In this document: piece after piece, positions 1-7,451 of the stretch
How the letters are laid out: every line of letters starts with the position of its first letter
How positions within the stretch are numbered: the first letter of the stretch is position 1
DNA from: JAJZMA01 sp021850405
Lineage (GTDB): Bacteria > Chloroflexota > Dormibacteria > Aeolococcales > Aeolococcaceae
Reading direction: 5' to 3'
Length of the DNA: 14,303 bases
Assembly: GCA_027365835.1 (NCBI GenBank)
Contig: DAHXLU010000002.1
Location: forward strand, 1-14,303
Program-made: the position numbers and the translations under genes
The notes under the pieces: model-generated
What the model was told of the DNA's origin: nothing
The model's input: only the letters and a program-made list of their open reading frames with translations
The model's database searches: none

Positions 1-126
1 ACCCTCTCACTCGCTCAGGCTGGTCGCGTCACCCTTGCATCACAGCCACTCACTATCCCGCCTCGCTACACCCACGACCAGATCCTTATCCTCGACCAAC
101 TCGGCCTCGGTCATTTGGTCACCTAA
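1..126 (+). CDS. C-terminal fragment of an unrecognised protein
   Basis: Frame 1 is open from the first base of the window to a TAA at 124-126, giving 41 residues that end in LDQLGLGHLVT. The residue mix looks like real protein and most codons end in C or T, but there is too little for a family assignment. The ending is vaguely reminiscent of some transposase C-termini; this is an impression, not evidence. The gene converges on the GH130 gene whose stop is at 223, and the 96 bases between them show no clear terminator. The start lies outside the window. Confidence 0.45.
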   Translation, partial: TLSLAQAGRVTLASQPLTIPPRYTHDQILILDQLGLGHLVT

Positions 127-222
127 TTGTTAAAGTCGGGAAGGCACTGCGGAAAGGGTACTGCCGATAGAAAACTTCGCCGCGGCTCACACCAACGCTG
201 CCTGTCTCAGGCCGGGTGGCTC

Positions 223-1446
223 CTAACCAGAAAGAGGCGTGCCTGGAATCATGGAACCGGGCGAGCCGTCTGTCTGGGGGGCAGCTGGCTCGCGCCGCAG
301 TATTGCAGCACCAATCTGGGAATCAGCCATTCCGTAAAAAACGGTATAGCTGTCCTTGCCATTTGCATGCGGTTCTATGGCAGTGGGAAAGACTACATGC
401 CCAACGATGCCTTCAGTTTCTCCCTTCCTTTCCGGAACAAGCAGGGGAGTCCTCGAGCGGGCGAGTACGCGTTCTACATGTTTCCGGTCCAGGATCATGG
501 CACCAGCTGAGTAGGTGAGTCCACGGTCGCCTGGAAAATCTGGACTCCGCCTTGAAATGCCGTGGTGCAGTATGAGCCAGCCCTCTGGAACACTCACCGG
601 GGGAGTGCCCCCACCAATCTTCACCTCTTCCCATGGATATTCTGGCAATGCCAGGGGACGATGCTGAAACATGACGGTGAGCCGCCTTGCATCCCGTTCC
701 ACTTCCCTTGCAGGAGCATAGGAAACCCACATCGCCTCCCTTGAGTCGGTTGTGCCTTCCGGGAGCACGGTTCCAGAGCTGCCCGCCGTCCAGCTCATGT
801 CCCACATCGGCCGGTGGATGATCGCGTAGCAGAGGGTTCCGTCTGGAGCCGTTACCGGGTTGGGCACTACCAGCGCATCCTTGTTGTGGTAGCCGTTGAA
901 ATCCACGCCAAGTGTTGGCTCAGAGACAAAAGTAGCCAGGCCAAGTTTTTTCCATGTGATGAGATCCTCGGATGAGGCGATGGCGATCCTGGGTCCAAGG
1001 GGCCCTACCGCTGTATATGTCATGATCCACAGCCGGAGACGAGGAAGCCAGCTGATGCGTGGATCCTCTACCCCCCTTACCTCCCAGCTATGTTCTGCCT
1101 GAACTGCCACACCGAGCCGCTCCACTCCTATCGGGACGCCACTGCCGTCCACATGTACGCGCACGCGGCCTATTCTGGAAAAATTGCCAGCAGCCACCAT
1201 CCGTGGAAAAAGGTAAATAGAGCCATCCGCTCCTCTGGCGCTTGCCGGGTTCAGTACCCCCTCTTCTTCAAGCGGATTGCCCTTCTCGGGTACCATGACT
1301 GTTCCACACCTTTCCATGACGTATGGTGGTGTGGCATCCACCTTGTGCAACTGGCTGCGCCGCTGTCCCAGCATGGCTGCCAGACGTGAGGACCGCTGTA
1401 GCATCCTTTGGGGGATTGTCTTGCTGTCGGCTGCTGCTTCTTCCAT
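223..1446 (-). CDS. Stand-alone GH130-family glycoside phosphorylase/hydrolase
   Basis: This 407-residue protein has a five-bladed beta-propeller GH130 pattern. Seen: EDPR at 127-130 (the motif that carries the proposed catalytic acid in the family), NKD at 188-190, GGGTPP at 278-283, HHG at 294-296 and YGMAD at 371-375. Family knowledge: GH130 enzymes mostly phosphorolyse or hydrolyse beta-mannosides, giving mannose-1-phosphate when phosphate is the acceptor. There is no signal peptide, so it should act in the cytosol. The substrate cannot be read from the sequence. The first ATG (1446) has no good Shine-Dalgarno; ATGs at 1404 and 1374 are alternatives that would only trim the N-terminus. 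It is a paralogue of the C-terminal half of the fusion protein at 2872-5268 and lies downstream of it on the same strand, so a shared pathway is likely. The last ~20 residues are low-complexity. Confidence 0.85.
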   Translation of the reverse strand: MEEAAADSKTIPQRMLQRSSRLAAMLGQRRSQLHKVDATPPYVMERCGTVMVPEKGNPLEEEGVLNPASARGADGSIYLFPRMVAAGNFSRIGRVRVHVDGSGVPIGVERLGVAVQAEHSWEVRGVEDPRISWLPRLRLWIMTYTAVGPLGPRIAIASSEDLITWKKLGLATFVSEPTLGVDFNGYHNKDALVVPNPVTAPDGTLCYAIIHRPMWDMSWTAGSSGTVLPEGTTDSREAMWVSYAPAREVERDARRLTVMFQHRPLALPEYPWEEVKIGGGTPPVSVPEGWLILHHGISRRSPDFPGDRGLTYSAGAMILDRKHVERVLARSRTPLLVPERKGETEGIVGHVVFPTAIEPHANGKDSYTVFYGMADSQIGAAILRREPAAPQTDGSPGSMIPGTPLSG

Positions 1447-1803
1447 TTCAGGTTAGCCTAGCGTGAGACTGCTGGCTGCGGGGGCAGCTAGCTGTAAATT
1501 AGTGACATTTTCCAGTCTTATGGGCAGGCCCGTAAGCAGGGTAAGCTTTGACCTTATGGGGTACGTCGTCGCGTCCCCTGAAAAAGGTGGTCCCAGCAGA
1601 GTACTCTGCTGCATTCGGCCTGTTTGCACTTTGGCCTCCCCGCGGCATGCAATAACTGTGGTGGAGAGGCAGGGGGTGCAGCAGTTGTGGTCGCTCATGA
1701 ATACATCGTACAGGTGGTTACAGGAGCTGGCGGAGCCTGGACTCCCAGCACGCACAGTCTTCTGGGATTGTCGGCACCGTGGAACATTGCTGGGGCTGGA
1801 GCG
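1447..1803. other. 357-bp gap without a supported gene
   Basis: This gap separates the helical-barrel gene from the stand-alone GH130 gene on the same strand. Open frames in it (for example minus 1755-1453) have no recognisable domain and poor start signals. It holds an 18-bp perfect palindrome (1594-1611) and two copies of CTTATGGG (1518-1525 and 1553-1560) 35 bp apart. The size suggests that the GH130 gene has its own promoter, but I could not pick out convincing -35 and -10 boxes. Confidence 0.5.
1594..1611. promoter_or_regulatory. 18-bp perfect palindrome, possible operator
   Basis: CAGCAGAGTACTCTGCTG reads the same on both strands with no spacer. A hairpin with no free loop bases and no T-tract on either side makes a poor terminator, whereas a symmetric site in front of a gene fits a dimeric repressor. 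It lies about 150 bp upstream of the stand-alone GH130 gene. The operator role is inferred from symmetry and position only. Confidence 0.4.
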
Positions 1804-2871
1804 TCAGGCTGGTGGGGTTGCAGAGGCGACAGCAGGGAGCAGCGCATCAAGTCCCATGGCGGTACAGGTGGTCTCCAGTTCATCAATCAGGGCCAGACCT
1901 GCCATGATATTTGATTCTGCTCCTGAGCCAGCGTTGACCCGTCCATTGTCGACACCGTCAGCCACCCTTCCCAGCCTCCTGTCATAGATTGCTGGCATGG
2001 ACGGATCCGGGCCGTCGAACCATGCCTGAGCCTTTTTCACAAGCATGCCATACACAGGGTCATGCGTGGCGCGCTCCAGCTGCTGGCATGAAAATATCGT
2101 GCATGCCACGCTGTAGGGCTGTACCGAGGGCAGGCTGAAATTCCCTTCAATAAGCGGGCGTATAAGTTTGTCTGCGCTGGACGCTGCCAGAGCAAGCATG
2201 CTTCTGTCGTTGAGTATTTCTGAACAGAGTGCAAGTACGCCTTCCTGGATGTGGCCCCAGATGTGCGGCGGCAGCTCTTCCTCCGGGTAGTTGAGACAGA
2301 TGCCGTCCCGCTCCAGCACTTTGATCTCATTGGCCCATCTTGCAAGGAGCTTGCGCCCCGGATCTGCCTGCGCCCCCATGCATAGCAGCGCAAGGATCTG
2401 TATGCAGCGAACGTCTGGGGCGACTTTTGAGTCGCGGGCTACGGCCAGGGCACGCAGCGCTGCCGCACTTGCCCTGTCATCGTGCATGTTCTGTGCACAT
2501 CTGGCCAGTGCCAGCCACGCGCGCGCTGTCCAGAAGGTTGACCCCGAGTATGACGTTGGACCTTCCTCGTTGCGGGTGCCATCCCATCCTGTAATGAAGT
2601 TGTGCCAGCGGCCCGGTTCTGCTTCCATCCACAGGAGAAACTCCATAAGTCCCCGGGCCCATCGGAGCGCCCAGGGCTGTCGGGTGCGCACGTAGAGCTC
2701 TGAGACAAGCTCCAGGGCACGCGCAGCATCGTCCACACATGCCACACCTTCATAGCCCTTGTCTGCAGCAGGCGGCAGTGTGTCATCACCACTTGCATAA
2801 ACCGCTATCGCCAGCGCCTCCGGCCCTGCGCCTGGGACTGGGTGTGTCAACCGTGCAAGTTGTCTTAGCAT
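1804..2871 (-). CDS. Predicted (alpha/alpha)-barrel glycosidase-like protein
   Basis: This 355-residue, largely helical protein has no signal peptide. Seen: the conserved-looking block GYEGVACVDDAARA at 39-52, with paired Asp, then a Trp/Gly-rich stretch at 89-118 (WHNF, GWDG, SYSGSTFW). The rest is amphipathic helices with many Ala and Leu. This texture matches helical toroid sugar enzymes, and proteins of this kind sit beside GT4/GH130 genes, but I cannot name a CAZy family. Its ATG follows the fusion enzyme's TAG with no intervening base, so translation is probably coupled and the two products made together. A catalytic role is inferred; a scaffolding or binding role is possible. Confidence 0.65.
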   Translation of the reverse strand: MLRQLARLTHPVPGAGPEALAIAVYASGDDTLPPAADKGYEGVACVDDAARALELVSELYVRTRQPWALRWARGLMEFLLWMEAEPGRWHNFITGWDGTRNEEGPTSYSGSTFWTARAWLALARCAQNMHDDRASAAALRALAVARDSKVAPDVRCIQILALLCMGAQADPGRKLLARWANEIKVLERDGICLNYPEEELPPHIWGHIQEGVLALCSEILNDRSMLALAASSADKLIRPLIEGNFSLPSVQPYSVACTIFSCQQLERATHDPVYGMLVKKAQAWFDGPDPSMPAIYDRRLGRVADGVDNGRVNAGSGAESNIMAGLALIDELETTCTAMGLDALLPAVASATPPA

Positions 2872-5268
2872 CTAGCTCAGGTGGGCAAGGATCTCAGCCG
2901 TACTGAAATCCGCAGCAGCAAGACATGTGTCAGCAGCGCCATAGTAGATGCGCAGGCGATCTGGGTTGTCAGGGTCTTGCGTCAAGCCGCATGTGAATAC
3001 TGTGTTTCCAAAAAGGCCCTTCTTTTCGTACTCCGCCTCTGGAACAAATATTGGCCTGGGTGAGCGCGCAAGGACTTGTGCAGGATCCTTCCTGTCCAGG
3101 AGCAGCGCGCCCAGGCAGTAGCGCGAATTGCGGTCCACGCCATGATAAATCTCCAGCCAGCCTGCGTCAGTGGCGACTGGAGGAGCGCTGGCCCCAACCC
3201 GTACTTCATCCCACATGCCTTCCCGGGGAAGTGCGAGCACCCTGTGCTTTCCAAAGCAGCGCAGGTCATCTGAGTAGGCAATCCAGATCGCGTTCACGCG
3301 GCTGAACGACTGTGGCATTGGCCGCGTGAGTGCTACATACTGGCCCTCTATCTTCACCGGGAAAAGCGCTACATCCTTGTGGTCCGGCAGAAACAGCACG
3401 CCATGCCGCTGGAAGGTAACAAAATCGGTGGTGGTGGCGAGCATCGTGGCAATCCCAAGCGCGCTGACACCGACGTAGGTGATGTACCAGGTCCCGTCGA
3501 TTTCAGTGATCCTCGGATCTTCACATCCGTAGCTCTCCAGTTCATCGAATGGAGGCAGTACTGGCTCTGCCGCAACCGAAAAGTGCACTCCATCGCGGCT
3601 TCTGGCAAGACGCAGGTGGGAGACCTGGGTGAGCAGGTCGACAAACTCATCGCCTGGTGGGTTGAAGCCTCCAAGTGTTGCCTGCTGCCGCACAACACGC
3701 GGGTCTGACAGGTCGAGGCCAGGCAGGTCCTTTGGGATGAATACAGGGGTCAGTCTCGGCGGGGAGTACTGCGGATCATAGAAGCCACTTCCGATTGTGT
3801 CTCCTGGGTCATATTGGCGATTCATCCTTTTCAGTTTTGGGATCTGACGCTGCAGGTCGAAGGTGAGGGCATCGGTTGGGATGGCGGTGTCGGTTCTTGC
3901 CCGCTGCGCGACCCGCAGCAGCAGGATCGTCTCATCCCGCAATCTGGCCACCCCGGCATTGAGGACTGACACCACTTCAAATCGGCTGTCGCTGGGTGCA
4001 ACGTTAGCCGGTGTCAGCAGTGGATTTTCGGACACCCGGGCCCCAAGCCCCGCTGGCACCGGGCGTTTCTCCCTGCGTCGCTCTGGCCGGGGCAGTGGGT
4101 TGTCAGCAGCGATCTGCCGCATAAGCGAAAGGAAATGCTCCCCAGCCCGTGGCCATGTCATCTCGCGGGCATATTCGTAGGTTGCTGCCTCCAGCCTTGC
4201 CTTGTAGGCAGGGTCATCCAGCACAGCGAGAATTTTTTCCGTCAGCTGGCTTGAGCTCCGAAAATCCACCAGCAGCCCACGCCCATCTGCCAGCGCTTCC
4301 CTTGCATGCAGGTAGGGGGTGGAGATGATGGCTTTGCCCGCACCCAGCGCATACGCAAGTGTGCCGCTGGTTATCTGGTTTGGATCCAGATATGGGGTTA
4401 CGTAGACATCGCTTGCCAGCAGATACTCGACGATATCCTTCTGTTCCATGTATTCGTTCACAAAGGCAACGTGCCGGTCAAGGCCCAGCTTTGCCACCAG
4501 CCGGTTCAGACTGTTGCGGTACTCCTCCCCTTGTGTCCGCAGCAGCTCCGGGTGGGTCTGGCCAGCAATCAGGTAGATGGCCGCAGGGTATTTGGCAGCC
4601 ACCGCCTGCATGGCCTCGATCATGTACTCAAGCCCCTTGCGCGGATCTACCAGCCCGAATGTGGAGATTACAATCCTGCCGGTAAGGCCCAGTTTCTCCT
4701 TAAGCCGGTGCCGTCCCTTGGCCTCCACGTTGGGCATGCCATGCGGGATGAGCGTGAGCGGAGCGGTTATCCCGTAATCCGACCGCAACAGGTCAATTGC
4801 AGTCTGTGCCATCACAACCACCCCGTCGGCGTGGGAGACGATGGATCTTACCGCGGCCCTGACCGAGGGGGTAGGTCTGGGCAGCACTGTGTGAAATGTG
4901 ACAAGCGATGGTTTGGCAAGCTCCTCCAGCAGTGGGGTGAGGTGGTCTTCAAATCCATCCCCTGTCCACTCTCCGGCCTCATTGGGGTGCCATATGCCAT
5001 ACAGGCCGAACTCATGCTGGATGTTGACAATTTCTGCCGGTGACCTGTTTATGGCTCGTGCAGCCTCCCGGTAGCTGTCGACATCACCCTGGCGGATCCT
5101 CCACCTCACTGCGCCCGGGTAGGGGCGGATGATGTTAGGTTCGTCAATTGCCGCGATCCGCGTCAGTACGCTGGGATCAGCCCCTTTTACTGCAGTCATC
5201 AGATCGGCAGTGAAAGTGGCGATGCCGCAGCGTCGGGGAACAGCTGATGAGATGAATACTGCCTGCAT
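2872..5268 (-). CDS. GT4 glycosyltransferase fused to a GH130 domain
   Basis: The 798-residue protein joins two enzymes. Residues 1-390 look like a GT-B fold family 4 glycosyltransferase: N-terminal glycine loop (PRRCGIATF), QHEFG at 84-88, GLVDPRKG at 205-212 and QITSGTLAYALGAGK at 298-312. That last block occupies the place of the usual EX7E donor motif but lacks both glutamates, which marks a distinct subgroup. After a charged linker (~390-430), residues ~430-790 form a GH130 propeller with EDPR at 583-586, HKD at 630-632, GASAPP at 692-697, YHG at 708-710 and YYGAADT at 775-781. The frame extends upstream to a GTG at 5352, but the ATG at 5268 is preferred: GGAGGT lies just upstream (spacing short) and the glycosyltransferase core begins there. 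It follows the histidine kinase gene by 102 bp on the same strand. Inferred: cytosolic synthesis and phosphorolysis of one oligosaccharide, perhaps a beta-mannoside. Confidence 0.85.
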   Translation of the reverse strand: MQAVFISSAVPRRCGIATFTADLMTAVKGADPSVLTRIAAIDEPNIIRPYPGAVRWRIRQGDVDSYREAARAINRSPAEIVNIQHEFGLYGIWHPNEAGEWTGDGFEDHLTPLLEELAKPSLVTFHTVLPRPTPSVRAAVRSIVSHADGVVVMAQTAIDLLRSDYGITAPLTLIPHGMPNVEAKGRHRLKEKLGLTGRIVISTFGLVDPRKGLEYMIEAMQAVAAKYPAAIYLIAGQTHPELLRTQGEEYRNSLNRLVAKLGLDRHVAFVNEYMEQKDIVEYLLASDVYVTPYLDPNQITSGTLAYALGAGKAIISTPYLHAREALADGRGLLVDFRSSSQLTEKILAVLDDPAYKARLEAATYEYAREMTWPRAGEHFLSLMRQIAADNPLPRPERRREKRPVPAGLGARVSENPLLTPANVAPSDSRFEVVSVLNAGVARLRDETILLLRVAQRARTDTAIPTDALTFDLQRQIPKLKRMNRQYDPGDTIGSGFYDPQYSPPRLTPVFIPKDLPGLDLSDPRVVRQQATLGGFNPPGDEFVDLLTQVSHLRLARSRDGVHFSVAAEPVLPPFDELESYGCEDPRITEIDGTWYITYVGVSALGIATMLATTTDFVTFQRHGVLFLPDHKDVALFPVKIEGQYVALTRPMPQSFSRVNAIWIAYSDDLRCFGKHRVLALPREGMWDEVRVGASAPPVATDAGWLEIYHGVDRNSRYCLGALLLDRKDPAQVLARSPRPIFVPEAEYEKKGLFGNTVFTCGLTQDPDNPDRLRIYYGAADTCLAAADFSTAEILAHLS

Positions 5269-5370
5269 GACCTCCAAGATAAAGGTTTTTGGGGTTCGAC
5301 TGCACCTTTTTTGCTCCAAAGGGCGCAAGGGGCTTGTTGTCACCTTTGGCACTATCTCTTGGCTATGGTG

Positions 5371-6633
5371 CTAGCCCGGCCGGAGGCTGCTGTTCCAGGT
5401 TATCTCCATAAGCGCTCCGCCAAGTGCTGACTCCCCGACTTTCCATACCCCGCCAGTACCCTGCACAATCGCATCCGCTATGGCAAGCCCCAGCCCACTG
5501 CCACCTGGCTCGTCCACGGCCCGCTCAAACCGGCGGAATATGACGGCCCTGCGCTCCCCTGGGATCCCTGGGCCGGAGTCACCGACACGAAGAGTGATGT
5601 GTGAGCCTTTTCTCTCCACCGCTGCCTCTATTGCACCATTCTCGTTGCAGTAGCGGCACGCATTGTCCAGAAGGATGCCAATGAGTTTGTCTATCCAGTC
5701 TGCCGGTGCCAGAATCGCGTTGCTGCCTTCAGGGATAGTGGCGGTCATGGTGATCTGTTTTGACTGCGCTAGTGTCTGGAACCTGTCGACTGCATTGGTG
5801 AGAAGGATGCCAATATCGATGTGCTCACGGTTGCTGTTCCGTGAACTACTCTCAAGACGTGCAAGCCACAGCAGTTCATCTACAAGCGCGTGCATCCGTT
5901 TTGCCTCTGCGGTTATGCGCTGCAGCGCCTGCTGATACCAGATTACAGAGCGCTTCTGCGACAGTCCCAGTGATGCCTGTGCCTCAATCACAGAAAGTGG
6001 AGTTCTCAGTTCATGTGACGCGTTGGCGGAGAATTCCATCTGTTGCGCCCTGGCTCGCTCATATGGGCTTGCCACACGGGTTCCAATGGCAATGGAGCCA
6101 AAAAAGACGGCAAGTAGCAGGACCGGCCAGATTCCAAGCTCTATCGCCCCAAGGGCATTTTCGCTGCTTGTGGCTGGTCCCATGTCCTGTCCTACAACAA
6201 GGGTGCCGAAGCTACCCCTTGCAGCTGCCAGCCGGATGGTTTCTCCTGCGATGGCTGAAGTGCTGTAGGTCCCTGCAGGTATGTCCGAGATTGGCAACAG
6301 CACGTTTGTGTTGGACAGCTCAGATCCATTGGGGCCGATGAACCAGATAAGAAGTGGGGCGGTGAACTTGCCACTACCTGGGGCGGCCTGGTAGGGGAGG
6401 CTCCCTGCGCCATACTCTTCCAGACCACCGAGCCCAAGGGACAGTGAGCGCTGGAGGCGGGCATCGATACTACTGGTGAGGGAGAGCCCTACTACGACAT
6501 AAATGATTCCAGCGACAATCAGGTATGCCACTCCCACCAGAAGTGTTGAAAGAAGGGCAACCCGAAGAACAGGATTCATCTGGCCTCCTGGCCGGTCTCT
6601 CCGGCGGAGGCGGGAGAAGAGCTCAGGTGCCAT
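5371..6633 (-). CDS. Sensor histidine kinase without a HAMP domain
   Basis: A 420-residue membrane kinase, partner of the regulator encoded just upstream. Seen: transmembrane helix at ~25-50, extracytoplasmic sensor region of about 110 residues, second helix at ~164-184, then the H-box FSANASHELRTP with phospho-acceptor His207, N-box with Asn324 (LLDNACRY), G1 box DSGPGIP at 352-358, F-box FRRFERA, and G2 box GSGLGLA at 378-384. Only about 16 residues separate the second helix from the H-box, so there is no room for a HAMP linker. Its ATG shares one base with the regulator's TGA (TGATG at 6635-6631), pointing to translational coupling. An alternative ATG at 6579 (residue 19) has a much stronger AGGAGG four bases upstream; starting there would remove a basic 18-residue leader and leave all domains intact. 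The stimulus is unknown. Confidence 0.92.
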   Translation of the reverse strand: MAPELFSRLRRRDRPGGQMNPVLRVALLSTLLVGVAYLIVAGIIYVVVGLSLTSSIDARLQRSLSLGLGGLEEYGAGSLPYQAAPGSGKFTAPLLIWFIGPNGSELSNTNVLLPISDIPAGTYSTSAIAGETIRLAAARGSFGTLVVGQDMGPATSSENALGAIELGIWPVLLLAVFFGSIAIGTRVASPYERARAQQMEFSANASHELRTPLSVIEAQASLGLSQKRSVIWYQQALQRITAEAKRMHALVDELLWLARLESSSRNSNREHIDIGILLTNAVDRFQTLAQSKQITMTATIPEGSNAILAPADWIDKLIGILLDNACRYCNENGAIEAAVERKGSHITLRVGDSGPGIPGERRAVIFRRFERAVDEPGGSGLGLAIADAIVQGTGGVWKVGESALGGALMEITWNSSLRPG

Positions 6634-7301
6634 CAGCCTGCGTCCAGTCTGTAACCAGCTCCTCGGACTGTTGTTATCCGGATGTTGGCCGAAGGCAGCT
6701 TTGCACGCAGGCGACTCATCTGCACGTCGATCGCGTTTGAACCGAGCGGCTCGGTTTCATCGCTCCAGGCATGTCTCGCGATCGTAAGGCGGTCTACAAC
6801 CGATGGTGCACGCCGGGCAAGCAGCTCAAGGATGTCGTATTCAGTGGGAGTGAGACTCAGGAGAGTGCCACTGGCGCGGACCTCGTGGGCAGCCGGATCT
6901 ATGGTTATATCTCCCCGTGCCAGGATCCCAGGATCGGTGGAATGTGGACGTCGCTGGAGGGCACGGATTCTGGCCAGAAGTTCCCCAAAGTCAAACGGCT
7001 TTACCAGGTAGTCGTCAGCTCCGGCATCCAGCCCCTCAATCCGGTTGGCCACAGTGTCCATGGCGGTAAGAAGCAGGACGGCAGTCGGGCGCCGCTCCCT
7101 TTTGGCCCAGCGCGCCACCTCGAGCCCGGATAGGCCTGGCATTCTCCAGTCGAGCACGGCAACGTCATAGTCAGTGAGGGACAGCTGGTGCTGGGCATCA
7201 TCCCCCCGGGCCACGGCGTCGACGATATAGCCTGCGTCCTCTAGTCCCTGCACCAGGACTGAGCGAAGGCCAGGGTCATCCTCGGCCAACAGCAGCCTCA
7301 T
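6633..7301 (-). CDS. OmpR/PhoB-family response regulator
   Basis: A 222-residue DNA-binding regulator. Seen: receiver domain ~1-115 with the acidic pocket D8/D9, phospho-acceptor D51 (VLDWRMPG), switch Thr79 and Lys101 (LVKPF); then a winged-helix domain ~125-221 ending in the typical TVRGAGYRL. The length is normal for the family. It is transcribed just ahead of the kinase and downstream of the HtrA gene. In mycobacteria the MprAB pair controls the neighbouring HtrA-like pepD, so a link between this pair and the protease is a reasonable inference, not something the sequence proves. No clear Shine-Dalgarno precedes the ATG; the leader holds a GC-rich hairpin instead. Confidence 0.95.
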   Translation of the reverse strand: MRLLLAEDDPGLRSVLVQGLEDAGYIVDAVARGDDAQHQLSLTDYDVAVLDWRMPGLSGLEVARWAKRERRPTAVLLLTAMDTVANRIEGLDAGADDYLVKPFDFGELLARIRALQRRPHSTDPGILARGDITIDPAAHEVRASGTLLSLTPTEYDILELLARRAPSVVDRLTIARHAWSDETEPLGSNAIDVQMSRLRAKLPSANIRITTVRGAGYRLDAG

Positions 7302-7303
7302 CG

Positions 7304-7320
7304 CCGGGCGCCCTGCCCGG
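7304..7320 (-). promoter_or_regulatory. GC hairpin directly before the regulator start codon
   Basis: CCGGGC and GCCCGG form a 6-bp stem around a 5-base loop, ending 3 bases from the ATG of the response regulator. In the mRNA it would cover the region where a ribosome binding site is expected. Whether it tunes translation is unknown. Confidence 0.35.
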
Positions 7321-7405
7321 GGACAGTGTGCATTTTCACCGGCCCTGGCGTGTTGCAGTTTCTGTTGTTACCGTTTGTTCGTGCCACTGTTCGTGTACTC
7401 CCTTC

Positions 7406-7435
7406 CCAGGGAGAGCTGCCAGGAGCTCTCCCTGG
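7406..7435 (-). terminator. 12-bp perfect inverted repeat between HtrA and regulator genes
   Basis: CCAGGGAGAGCT at 7406-7417 and its exact complement at 7424-7435 enclose a 6-base loop. It is the stronger of two adjacent hairpins just after the HtrA stop codon. No T-tract follows on the minus strand, so it is not a classical intrinsic terminator. It may cause partial termination or protect the 3' end of the protease mRNA, which would separate protease output from the two-component genes. Confidence 0.45.
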
Positions 7436-7451
7436 AGCTGGTGGCAGCTCC
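7434..7451 (-). repeat. 7-bp hairpin overlapping the HtrA stop codon
   Basis: GGAGCTG and CAGCTCC flank a 4-base loop (GTGG); the hairpin includes one base of the HtrA stop codon. The same palindrome with a CTGG loop recurs at 14018-14035 inside the RHS fragment, 17 of 18 bases identical. Confidence 0.4.

Noticed and set aside
1463..1987. 174-codon plus-strand frame in the gap before the stand-alone GH130 gene
   Set aside because: It runs antisense into the helical-barrel gene and has no domain.
4306..5043. 245-codon plus-strand frame inside the GT4-GH130 gene
   Set aside because: Antisense shadow of a clearly recognised glycosyltransferase domain; Cys/His/Gln-rich product.
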